Positions 35,991 through 43,487 of a DNA stretch of 45,762 bases are shown here, piece by piece. Made by a program: the position numbers and the translations under genes. Source of the DNA: an uncultured Bacteroidales bacterium (GTDB taxonomy: Bacteria; Bacteroidota; Bacteroidia; Bacteroidales; FEN-979); the NCBI GenBank assembly GCA_903875045.1, contig CAIQUS010000027.1, positions 1 to 45,762 on the forward strand, given 5' to 3'. Numbering within the stretch: the first letter of the stretch is position 1; the number at the start of each line of letters is the position of its first letter. The notes below the pieces were generated by a model. It did no database searches and was not told where the DNA came from. It saw only the letters and a program-made list of their open reading frames with translations.

Positions 35991-37073
35991 ATGCCTTCAC
36001 TGTACAATTTTGGTTTATCGCAGGAAGATCCTCTTACGGAGATCAAAGGGCTGCATCTCACAGATGGCGATTCGCTGTTATGTATCGCCGGCGCCGGGGA
36101 GGTTCCGCTTAGCATAGCCGCGTTGAAAGACGTATCTGTTGTGGCCGTGGATGTTTCCGAAAACCAGCTTCGTTTATGCCGGATCAAGCAACACGCGGCA
36201 GTACTTTTTGAACCTCCTGTCGCAGCAGGATTTCTGGGATACAGGCAAATGGACAGTAAAAGGCGGGCTAATTTGTTTGATAAAAAAATCGTCCCGTCTT
36301 TGGAAAAAGAAGATTGTGATTTCTGGAAAAAAAATCGATCAACCGTTGAAAAAGGGGTGATCCATGCCGGAAAGTTTGAACAGTTTATAGGCAAAGCCTC
36401 CCTTCCGGCCCGAATGGTGATCGGGAAAAAGAACTTTTACCGGTTGTTTGAATGCTGTTCAACAGAAGAACAGGAGGAGGTGTTTGACCGTTTTTTTGCC
36501 GGAATAGTTCTTAAAACGATCTTTAAAACGGTATTTCATCCCAGGATTTATAAAAACAGGGGGATTGATTCAACCGGAATGCAGCATCAGAAGGATGGAA
36601 ATATCGGGGATTTCTTTTTCAACCGGTTCCGCAATTTCTGTTGCAGCACCCCTGCCAGGGATAATTATTTACTGCAATATATGTTTTTCAGGAAATCCCT
36701 GTTTCCGGGCGCCCTGCCAGAGTACCTTAAACCGGAAAATCATGAAGCATTTCTGCAACGGCAACATCATATTTCGTTTGTTCCATCTTCCATGGAAAAC
36801 ATGTTAGCACAGGCCTTGCCCGGCCAGTTCAATAAAGTGCTGTTATCTAACATCGGCGATTGGATGTCGAGGGAGGAAATGGCAAAGTTGTTCACACAAA
36901 TCCAGGAGAAAACCAATCCGGGCAGCCGGATGGTATTGCGGTATATTTATCTTGATCATCCAGTTCCGGAATCTGCATCATTTTTAAAACCAGATCACGG
37001 GTTCGGGATGGAACTCATCAAAACAGACCGGTTTCCATTCAGCTCAATCGTACCAATTAATATTTTAAAATGA
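35991..37073 (+). CDS. BtaA-like (DUF3419) S-adenosylmethionine 3-amino-3-carboxypropyl transferase
   Basis: The 360-residue protein fits the DUF3419/BtaA family. A SAM-binding Rossmann start is visible at about 26-60 (GDSLLCIAGAGEVPLSIAAL, then VVAVDVSENQL with D54), and later NIGDWMSREEMAKL and PGSRMVLRY segments are typical. BtaA moves the 3-amino-3-carboxypropyl group of SAM onto diacylglycerol in betaine-lipid (DGTS) synthesis. Some relatives have other acceptors. The partner BtaB methyltransferase is not in the window, so the product here may be a homoserine-type headgroup without trimethylation, or something different. It begins 8 bp after the trifunctional gene, so it is probably in the same operon. 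Confidence 0.8.
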   Translation: MPSLYNFGLSQEDPLTEIKGLHLTDGDSLLCIAGAGEVPLSIAALKDVSVVAVDVSENQLRLCRIKQHAAVLFEPPVAAGFLGYRQMDSKRRANLFDKKIVPSLEKEDCDFWKKNRSTVEKGVIHAGKFEQFIGKASLPARMVIGKKNFYRLFECCSTEEQEEVFDRFFAGIVLKTIFKTVFHPRIYKNRGIDSTGMQHQKDGNIGDFFFNRFRNFCCSTPARDNYLLQYMFFRKSLFPGALPEYLKPENHEAFLQRQHHISFVPSSMENMLAQALPGQFNKVLLSNIGDWMSREEMAKLFTQIQEKTNPGSRMVLRYIYLDHPVPESASFLKPDHGFGMELIKTDRFPFSSIVPINILK

Positions 37074-37087
37074 TGAATCTTTATAAT

Positions 37088-37307
37088 TTTTTTACCACTA
37101 AGACACTAAGTACACTAATGTACACTAAGTTAAGGTTAACCAGCCTTCTTAGTGATTCTAAGTGATCTTAGTGCCTTAGTGGTTTTTAAGGGATGAATGT
37201 TTGCAGTTTTTTACCACAAAGGCACTAAGAGCACTAAGGTACACAGAGTTAAGTTCTAATCAGTCCTCTGAGTGGTTCTAAGTGATCTAAGTGCCTTAGT
37301 GGTTTTA
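37088..37307. repeat. Two tandem ~100-bp palindromic (MITE-like) elements
   Basis: Copies at about 37088-37187 and 37207-37307 each begin TTTTTTACCAC(T/A)AAG and end CTTAGTGGTTTT or similar, giving near-complete terminal inverted repeats with CACTAAG-type internal units. They fill the gap between the BtaA-like and GNAT genes. They could form large hairpins and reduce read-through. No open frame is present. Confidence 0.85.
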
Positions 37308-37328
37308 TTAGTATTAAATTGATTCTGC

Positions 37329-38441
37329 ATGACGAACTATCACATAAAACCCATTGATTCATCTTACGGCACAACGATGCTGGAGATCCTGCGTGGCTCG
37401 CCGATCAATACCGACAGGATGACCATCTGCTTTGACCGGCAACCCGATATTTTTGCACTGGCACGATGCAAATACGATGATTTCTATTACCAGGGACTGT
37501 TTGACGGGGAAATCCTGAAAGGGTTCGGAATGGTCGGATATCATACTGTTGCGGTGAATGGCAAACCAACCAAAGTCTTTTGTGCCCGTGATCTTTACAT
37601 TCTTCCTGAGGCCAGAGGTCAGGGGTTTGTGGCAAAAAGCACAGAAAACCATTTCCGCGAAAACCAGCATCTTTCACCGGTTGGATACGGATTGATCATG
37701 CAGGGAAATGAAGCAAGCATGCGGTTTATCGGAAAAAGGCCTGAGCGCAATCAATATTCACCGCTTTCCAGGATAATCAACCAGCTGGTTATCAATACAA
37801 TTTTATTGACACTGCCGGTTTCCCTGAATCCCGATTATCGTATCCGGCGGGCACAAACGGATGATATCCCGGCCATTGTCAAACTTCTGAACAACGAACA
37901 CAAAGACCGCCTGTTTGGAAATATTTACACGGAAGCCTCTTTTCCCGGCTATTTACAAAAAAACAGCGGGTTGTCCATCTCAGATTATTACCTGGCGTTC
38001 AACAGGAGCGGTCAGTGTTGCGGTGTTTGTGCAGCATGGGACATGAGCGGGATAAAACAAACCCGTGTACTGAAATATGGTAAGGCATTTCTCCCGGCAA
38101 AGATCGCCTACAAATCACTGTCGGTTTTATTTAGACTTCCGGCATTGCCAAAAACCGGTGATTATTACAGGGAAGTTAACATCACGGATTATGCGGTGAA
38201 GGATCGCGATCCTGTTGTGTTGAATGCCTTGTTAAAGGCTGTTTACAACGATTACCGGCGGCTTGGCTTTCATTTCATGGTTTGGGGAAGTTCGTTGGAT
38301 GACACGATGTTAAGAGCTGCCAAAGGGTTCATGTATAAAAAAATTATTTCTAACATTATTCTTTTTTCAACGGAAGGCAAATGGCTAGAGGAGGGGGCGG
38401 TGAAAAACCAGTTGCCGTATATTGATATATCAGCGATTTGA
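37329..38441 (+). CDS. GNAT family acyltransferase (two-domain size)
   Basis: The 370-residue protein has an N-terminal GNAT core with the acyl-CoA loop LPEARGQGF (R96-G-Q-G-F100). The second half (from about 190, YRIRRAQTDDIPAIVKLLN) reads like a second, degenerate GNAT module. The length fits tandem-GNAT proteins rather than a simple acetyltransferase. In the cluster context it could N-acylate the amine or aminocarboxypropyl group, but the acyl donor and acceptor are inferences. It follows the palindromic elements, so it may be transcribed with the upstream genes or from its own start. Confidence 0.8.
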   Translation: MTNYHIKPIDSSYGTTMLEILRGSPINTDRMTICFDRQPDIFALARCKYDDFYYQGLFDGEILKGFGMVGYHTVAVNGKPTKVFCARDLYILPEARGQGFVAKSTENHFRENQHLSPVGYGLIMQGNEASMRFIGKRPERNQYSPLSRIINQLVINTILLTLPVSLNPDYRIRRAQTDDIPAIVKLLNNEHKDRLFGNIYTEASFPGYLQKNSGLSISDYYLAFNRSGQCCGVCAAWDMSGIKQTRVLKYGKAFLPAKIAYKSLSVLFRLPALPKTGDYYREVNITDYAVKDRDPVVLNALLKAVYNDYRRLGFHFMVWGSSLDDTMLRAAKGFMYKKIISNIILFSTEGKWLEEGAVKNQLPYIDISAI

Positions 38442-38464
38442 CGGAGGGGAGGTTAGCATTAAAT

Positions 38465-38566
38465 AGTCACAGGGTCACAGGGTCACAAGGTCACAGGGTC
38501 ACAGGGTCACAGGGTCACAGAGTTACCTGGTCACCTGGTCACCTGGCCACTTGACCACTTTGCCAC
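38465..38566. repeat. GGTCACAGG-type 9-bp tandem repeats
   Basis: About eight copies of GGGTCACAG, then variants GGTCACCTG, fill most of the GNAT-SDR gap. The run ends about 13 bp before the SDR start codon. No spacers and no gene. Confidence 0.85.
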
Positions 38567-38578
38567 AAATTCATTCTT

Positions 38579-39373
38579 ATGAAAACTATACTTATCACAG
38601 GAGCAACATCAGGAATCGGCCTGGTTATTGCGAACCAGCTGCATCAAAATGGTTATAAGGTTTATGGCACAAGCCGGATGCCGGAAAAATTCAGGACAAA
38701 ATTTCCGTTCGAAATCCTGGAACTGGATATTACCTCCGAAGAATCTATTCAAAAATGTATGGCCACCCTTTTGGCCAAAACCAGCACCATCGATGCGCTG
38801 ATCAACAATGCCGGTATCGGTGTTTGCGGTTCGGCCGAGGAGACCTCCATCGAACAGGCGTATAAACAGATTGAAACGAATTTCTGGGGAGCTGTAAAAA
38901 TGACGAGGGCCGTCCTTCCTTTTATGCGGAAGCAACGTTTTGGAAAGATTATTACGATAGGTTCTCTTGCCGGGATTATCGGGGTACCCTATCAAAGTTA
39001 TTATTCTGCCTCAAAGCATGCGATTGAAGGGTTTTTTAAAACCTTGCGCATCGAAGTCCGCCCCTTTAACATTAAAATCTCTGTGATTGAACCGGGATTT
39101 TTCAAGTCAAATCTGCATCATACTTTTGAATATGCACAGCCGGTCATTCCGGATTACGACAATTTACGGAAAAATGCCCTGGCAGTGTTAAACGATTCCA
39201 TCGAAAAAGCACGGACACCCGAACCCATTGCACGGATTGTTTTAAAGATTATGAAATCACAATCCCCTGATTTCAGTTATCGGGTCGGGAAAAACTCCTG
39301 GCTGGCACCCTTTCTGCAATTCCTGTTTTTCAGGGTGTATGAGTTCGGGGTGAGAGTAAAGTTTATGTTGTGA
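38579..39373 (+). CDS. Short-chain dehydrogenase/reductase
   Basis: The 264-residue classical SDR shows the NAD(P) motif TGATSGIG (T7-G14), NNAG (76-79), catalytic S129 and the YSASK dyad (Y142, K146). The sequence after the Tyr-Lys dyad (RIEVRPFNIKISVIEPGFFKSN) suggests the acyl-dihydroxyacetone-phosphate reductase/17-beta-HSD-like branch, so a lipid carbonyl is plausible. It is the last gene of the same-strand run starting at 27650 and may complete the predicted aldehyde/amine lipid pathway. No membrane anchor is obvious. Confidence 0.85.
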   Translation: MKTILITGATSGIGLVIANQLHQNGYKVYGTSRMPEKFRTKFPFEILELDITSEESIQKCMATLLAKTSTIDALINNAGIGVCGSAEETSIEQAYKQIETNFWGAVKMTRAVLPFMRKQRFGKIITIGSLAGIIGVPYQSYYSASKHAIEGFFKTLRIEVRPFNIKISVIEPGFFKSNLHHTFEYAQPVIPDYDNLRKNALAVLNDSIEKARTPEPIARIVLKIMKSQSPDFSYRVGKNSWLAPFLQFLFFRVYEFGVRVKFML

Positions 39374-39451
39374 AGGGGGCAGGGGAGAGGTTTTAGTCAA
39401 TTAAATGATAATCATATTACAAACCGGAATTTGCATTAATCAGGAAAAGCA

Positions 39452-39480
39452 TAAAAAAAGCCACCTGTTCGGGCAGCTTT
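39452..39480 (-). terminator. Rho-independent terminator of the small repeat protein
   Basis: On the - strand AAAGCTGCC pairs with GGTGGCTTT (two G-U pairs) around a CGAACA loop, followed by TTTT. It lies 26 bp after the stop of the small LAPVTP-repeat gene. Confidence 0.75.
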
Positions 39481-39506
39481 ACGAAAAAAACGAAAAATAT
39501 TGCGGG

Positions 39507-39875
39507 TTATTCGAAGTCGGCGGTGGCAGGGGTTACAGGCGCCAGCATTCCCGGATCAATTGTAACAGAAACGATGGTGTCCTGAAAATCAGCGGTGGCC
39601 GGGGTGACCGGGGCCAGCATTACCAGAGAGATCATATCAGAAGGCATTTCTTCAAAGGTTGCCTCAGCAGGTGTAAGGGGAACCAAAGAAACCATCTCAT
39701 TCACAGTGATTATTTCTTCAAATGTCGCCTCAACCGGTGTTGATGGTGCAAGAGATACCAGGGTGATGGCAGAGGTTTCATTTATTACAGAAGTTGAAAT
39801 GTTGTCATTTTCTGCGAAAAGAATACCAACCTGAAGGGTGAAGATTGCGGCTAAGATGATCGTTGTTGTTTTCAT
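39507..39875 (-). CDS. Small secreted protein with four LAPxTPxxAxFE repeats
   Basis: The start is ATG 39875 (MKTTTIILAAIFTLQ), giving 122 residues; the frame continues 60 codons upstream but the promoter box at 39904-39911 argues against that. A signal peptide is visible (cleavage near LFAEN). The mature part is four repeats: SLAPSTPVEATFEE, SLVPLTPAEATFEE, MLAPVTPATADFQD and MLAPVTPATADFE. It is acidic and has no cysteine. I recognise no family. It sits alone on the - strand between the SDR and aminotransferase genes, with its own terminator. The translated C-terminal repeats are also repeated at the DNA level. Confidence 0.75.
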   Translation of the reverse strand: MKTTTIILAAIFTLQVGILFAENDNISTSVINETSAITLVSLAPSTPVEATFEEIITVNEMVSLVPLTPAEATFEEMPSDMISLVMLAPVTPATADFQDTIVSVTIDPGMLAPVTPATADFE

Positions 39876-39903
39876 TTTGTTGTTGTTTTTGATGTTGATG
39901 CAG

Positions 39904-39911
39904 CAAAGATA
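39904..39911 (-). promoter_or_regulatory. Candidate -7 box for the small repeat protein
   Basis: TATCTTTG on the - strand matches TAnnTTTG exactly and lies about 28 bp before ATG 39875. A -33 TTTG is not seen at the expected distance. Confidence 0.45.
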
Positions 39912-40119
39912 TACCGGGTTTTGTTGACGGATGGTATCGAATCGATTGAAATCAGATAAAAACCGGTGAAACGGGGATATAAATCGGTCAAGCAAAAAAA
40001 CAGACCCTGCTTTGTTTGAACTCTTAAGTAAGATTTCAATAGTATCTTTAGCCACATTTAATTTGGAACACGAAGGGAAAAAAATATCAGGAGATTCACA
40101 ATTAGTACTTACATTTGTA

Positions 40120-42132
40120 ATGAGTTACACCGGACAACCCATCAGCAAACTCAGGCTTCCCACCCCGGAATTAAAAGAACACACACATAAAAACATGGAA
40201 ACAACTAAAGCAATTGCTGAACTGGAGCGGGGAGTTTATTCAGCCCTGGAGACCTATTCCAATGTTCACCGGGGCAGCGGTCACTACTCGATGGTGACTA
40301 CGCATTTGTTCGAGCAGGCCCGGGACATTGTGCTGGAATACCTGCGCCTGGACAAAGGAAAATACACGGTTATTTTTTGCTCGCAACGAAGTGCTGTTTC
40401 ACTCACGAAACAACTTGACCCTGAGAATTATCAACTTCTGTCGGACCTTGACATTGGCCTCCATATTGGTGTAAGAGCTTTGGCGGTGAAAAGAAACAAG
40501 TTGCCGGGAGGCACTCCTTCTCTGGTCGGTGGAGGGACGACCAAACTTGTTTCCAAAGAGTGGATAATCTGGGCTGATATTCCCGACAGGTTCGAGGCAG
40601 GCACGCCGGCTATTGTTAATATCATCGCCTTTGCCAAGGCATTGAGACTGGTTCAGCAATCAGGAAAAAATCTTTTCTCGGATTGTATCTCTGAAAAGCT
40701 TACTGCCAGCAAAATATTGTACCATGACGAGTTTGAGAAATACGCCGGCCGGGAATTGCTGGTTGAACTCAGGCAGGCCCTGATAGGCCGCAATGTTCTT
40801 GTTCCAACAATTGCGGGGACCAGCAAATTTATCAATCTTGACAACAGCGCCAGCACACCGACATTCACGCCGGTTTGGAACGCATTCCGGCATGCATGGC
40901 ATCAGTCGGAACAAGTAAAGCAAGAGATTATTCAGGAGGTAAAATCAATTTGTGCAGGCTTTCTGGGTGCCCCCCTGGCTGCTTATGATGTGGTATTTAC
41001 CTCCAATACTACCGAAGCCATAAACCTTGCGGCCGAGAGTCTGAGCCGTGAATCCAATGATGATGCCGGGTCAGTTGTCCTCAACACACTCTTTGAACAT
41101 TCCTCGAACGATTTGCCGTGGCGCATGTTTCCAAACTATTCTCTTATCCGTCTGTTGGTAAACGATGAAGGCTTTGTGGACCTGAACGAGCTGGAAACCC
41201 TGCTGGTCTCATATAACCAAAAGAGTAAGTACGGCAGGAAACGGATCAGGCTTGTTGCTGTAAGCGGGGCATCGAATGTGCTGGGCGTATGCAACAATTT
41301 GGCGGAGATAAGCCGGATCGTTCACCTGCATGGAGCGCACCTGCTGGTGGATGCTGCACAATTGGTCGCACACCGCAAGATCGATGTTGAAATGTGCGGA
41401 ATTGACTATCTCGCCTTTTCAGCGCATAAGGTTTATGCACCCTTCGGGTGTGGTGTACTGGTGGTTAGAAAAGGGATGCTTCGTTTCAATTCCGACGAAC
41501 TGGAGTTGATCCGGTCATCCGGGGAAGAAAACGCGGGGGGCATCGCAGCTTTGGGCAAGGCCCTTGTGCTTTTGCAGCGGATTGGTATGGATATTATCCG
41601 GGAAGAAGAACAGGTTTTGACAGGGCGGGCTTTGCCGGGCCTGGCGAAAATACCCGGGCTCAGGATATATGGGATAAAAGATCCGGAATCGCCGGGTTTT
41701 TCCCACAAAATTGGTGTCATTGTATTCGACCTGAAGAATAAAATGCCCAGCCGGGTGGCCAGGCAATTGGCTATTCAGAGTGGCATCGGTGTACGCTCCG
41801 GTTGTCATTGCGCGCATATCATCATCAAGCACCTGCTGCACATCAGTCCCTTCCTTGAACGTTTCCAGCGACTGATTCAAACCTTGTTTCCGAAGTTCAG
41901 GTTTCTTGGACTTGTGAGAGTGAGCATGGGCATCGAAAACAGCGCAGAAGATGTTGACAAGTTGATTGACGCTCTGGGTCAAATTGTGAATTCCTCACGG
42001 GACTCACTGGTAAACAAATCTGCTATCGGAACACCCATTTTAACGAAGGCGGAAGTAGATCAGCAGATAAAAGATTTCGTGATTGCTTCGGCTGTGAAAG
42101 TATATTCCACTGCGGGTGGAGATGCATCATAA
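40120..42132 (+). CDS. Class V aminotransferase (cysteine desulfurase-like) with degenerate N-terminal copy
   Basis: The 670-residue protein starts at ATG 40120 (MSYTGQPISKLRLPTPE); METTKAIAEL at 40195 is an alternative. Residues 1 to about 210 match the N-terminal and C-terminal parts of a class V enzyme (SNVHRGSGHYSMVTT, then GGGTTKLVSK and RFEAGTPAIVNIIAFAKAL). The central PLP/lysine region is missing, so this is a shrunken, inactive copy. From about 248 a complete class V domain follows (FINLDNSASTP ... LAFSAHKVYAPFGCGVLVV, PLP lysine K437, then SGCHCAH). The reaction could be cysteine desulfuration or a related C-S/transamination reaction. It may belong to the same accessory region as the SDR gene upstream. 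Confidence 0.8.
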   Translation: MSYTGQPISKLRLPTPELKEHTHKNMETTKAIAELERGVYSALETYSNVHRGSGHYSMVTTHLFEQARDIVLEYLRLDKGKYTVIFCSQRSAVSLTKQLDPENYQLLSDLDIGLHIGVRALAVKRNKLPGGTPSLVGGGTTKLVSKEWIIWADIPDRFEAGTPAIVNIIAFAKALRLVQQSGKNLFSDCISEKLTASKILYHDEFEKYAGRELLVELRQALIGRNVLVPTIAGTSKFINLDNSASTPTFTPVWNAFRHAWHQSEQVKQEIIQEVKSICAGFLGAPLAAYDVVFTSNTTEAINLAAESLSRESNDDAGSVVLNTLFEHSSNDLPWRMFPNYSLIRLLVNDEGFVDLNELETLLVSYNQKSKYGRKRIRLVAVSGASNVLGVCNNLAEISRIVHLHGAHLLVDAAQLVAHRKIDVEMCGIDYLAFSAHKVYAPFGCGVLVVRKGMLRFNSDELELIRSSGEENAGGIAALGKALVLLQRIGMDIIREEEQVLTGRALPGLAKIPGLRIYGIKDPESPGFSHKIGVIVFDLKNKMPSRVARQLAIQSGIGVRSGCHCAHIIIKHLLHISPFLERFQRLIQTLFPKFRFLGLVRVSMGIENSAEDVDKLIDALGQIVNSSRDSLVNKSAIGTPILTKAEVDQQIKDFVIASAVKVYSTAGGDAS

Positions 42133-42134
42133 TG

Positions 42135-42152
42135 TACCTCAACTCCCGGCCC
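42135..42152. repeat. Partial CCTCAACYCCCGGCCCC repeat
   Basis: ACCTCAACTCCCGGCCCC follows the aminotransferase stop. It is a single diverged copy of the family seen at 26486, 27489 and 45611. Confidence 0.6.
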
Positions 42153-42198
42153 CAATACCACAAAAACAGATTCATCGCGCCCAAAAATGTTTAACTCA

Positions 42199-42240
42199 AT
42201 GAAAAAAAACTACGTCTTTTTTTTTTCGTCTTTCTTTTGA
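42199..42240 (+). other. Frameshifted signal-peptide start at a T10 run
   Basis: An ATG at 42199 begins MKKNYVFFFSSFF and then stops (TGA 42238). One extra T in the ten-T run (about 42216-42225) would join it in frame to the propeller ORF, giving a signal-peptide-like leader ending in NGASAQNW. The main ORF without it starts at 42237 and lacks a signal sequence. The cause may be a sequencing indel or slippage-based phase variation. Confidence 0.7.
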
Positions 42241-43418
42241 ATGGTGCATCCGCACAAAACTGGACACAACTGGCCCCAGGGACTGGTAAAAACCTAAACG
42301 CTGTGTTCTTTGTCACTGCCGATACCGGATATGTAGTTGGTGACAGCGGCATGATTCTTAAAACGACCAATGGGGGCAATGGTTGGATGCAACAGGATAC
42401 AAATCCTCCCCATCCTTTTCACTTTTCATTTAAATCCGTCTTTTTCAGGGATCAAAACACCGGATGGCTTGCGGGACAATATGGAATTATTTTAAGAACA
42501 ACAGATGGAGGTAATACATGGCTTACCCCGTTAAATCAAATGCCATTTACTGAAGTGCTGAATGCTGTGCATTTTCCCACACCAGACACGGGATATGTTG
42601 TTGGCGGAGGATATCTGACAGGTGGGTATGGCTGGCAGGATAAATCGTTTAATGCAGGACTTCATTGGCTCAATCCTGGTTCAGCTGGTTTAAAATGTTT
42701 AAGATCGGTTTATTTCACTGATGCATATACCGGTTATGCTGTAGGTGATAGCGGAACAATCATCAAAACAGTTGATGGGGCGCTCAGTTGGTTACCTCAA
42801 ACTTCTGGTACATCCGGCAATTTGTATTCAGTTTATTTCACAGATGTGAACCATGGATATGCTGTTGGCGACAACGGAAGCATACTGAAAACCACCAATG
42901 GAGGGGCTGTCTGGACGATGATTCCATCAGGGACTTCATCTACTTTGTTTTCTGTTCATTTCAATGGGATGAATACCGGTTATGCTGCCGGTGACCATGG
43001 TACCATCCTGAATACCGGCGATGGAGGAAATACCTGGACTGGTCTTGTATCCGGAACATCACAACGATTGAATTCAATTTTTTTCCCTGCCACAAATACC
43101 GGTTATGTTGCAGGTGATAGTGGTACCATATTAAAAACCACAAATGGCGGGGGAGTTGGTACCGAAGAAGATACTTGCACCCCGAAACACATAACCATCT
43201 ATCCAAACCCCGTAAAAGAAAAATTTTTCATTAACGTCTCAGTAAAGCAAGGGTTGACCCTTCTGTCGATATTCAGTATTGATGGTATAACAATGATCGA
43301 ACAAGAGATTATCGGGCCCAAAACAGAAATAAATGCAAGTGACCTGCCGTCCGGAATATATTTTATCAGGTTGAGAAACGAAAAAATAGTTGAAACGGGA
43401 AAAATAATTAAAGAGTAG
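42237..43418 (+). CDS. Seven-bladed BNR/YCF48-like propeller with T9SS sorting domain
   Basis: The 393-residue frame contains seven tandem blades with the pattern LxSVxFxDxxTGYxVGDxGxILKTxNGG. Examples are FFVTADTGYVVGDSGMILKT and VYFTDVNHGYAVGDNGSILK. Such YCF48-type propellers are common in secreted Bacteroidota proteins. The last ~75 residues (HITIYPNPVKEKFFI ... DLPSGIYFIRLRNEK) form a type A T9SS C-terminal domain that directs the protein to the cell surface. A natural signal peptide seems to begin at 42199 but is out of frame by one base at a T run. The protein would therefore not be exported unless the frame is restored. Confidence 0.8.
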   Translation: MNGASAQNWTQLAPGTGKNLNAVFFVTADTGYVVGDSGMILKTTNGGNGWMQQDTNPPHPFHFSFKSVFFRDQNTGWLAGQYGIILRTTDGGNTWLTPLNQMPFTEVLNAVHFPTPDTGYVVGGGYLTGGYGWQDKSFNAGLHWLNPGSAGLKCLRSVYFTDAYTGYAVGDSGTIIKTVDGALSWLPQTSGTSGNLYSVYFTDVNHGYAVGDNGSILKTTNGGAVWTMIPSGTSSTLFSVHFNGMNTGYAAGDHGTILNTGDGGNTWTGLVSGTSQRLNSIFFPATNTGYVAGDSGTILKTTNGGGVGTEEDTCTPKHITIYPNPVKEKFFINVSVKQGLTLLSIFSIDGITMIEQEIIGPKTEINASDLPSGIYFIRLRNEKIVETGKIIKE

Positions 43419-43438
43419 AAAAAAGAGGATTATCGGTA

Positions 43439-43469
43439 TTGACTTTTGCTTTTCAAGATAGTATATTTA
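43439..43469 (+). promoter_or_regulatory. Possible promoter of the zincin gene
   Basis: TTG (43439-43441) is followed after 20 nt by TATATTTA (43462-43469), one base off the TAnnTTTG consensus. The ATG is 18 bp further. This is weak but well spaced. Confidence 0.35.
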
Positions 43470-43487
43470 CGACAAATTTCAATCATT

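Noticed and set aside
38579-39373. FabG of fatty-acid synthesis
   Set aside because: Sequence after the Tyr-Lys dyad fits the acyl-DHAP reductase/HSD-like branch better, and no fab genes are nearby.
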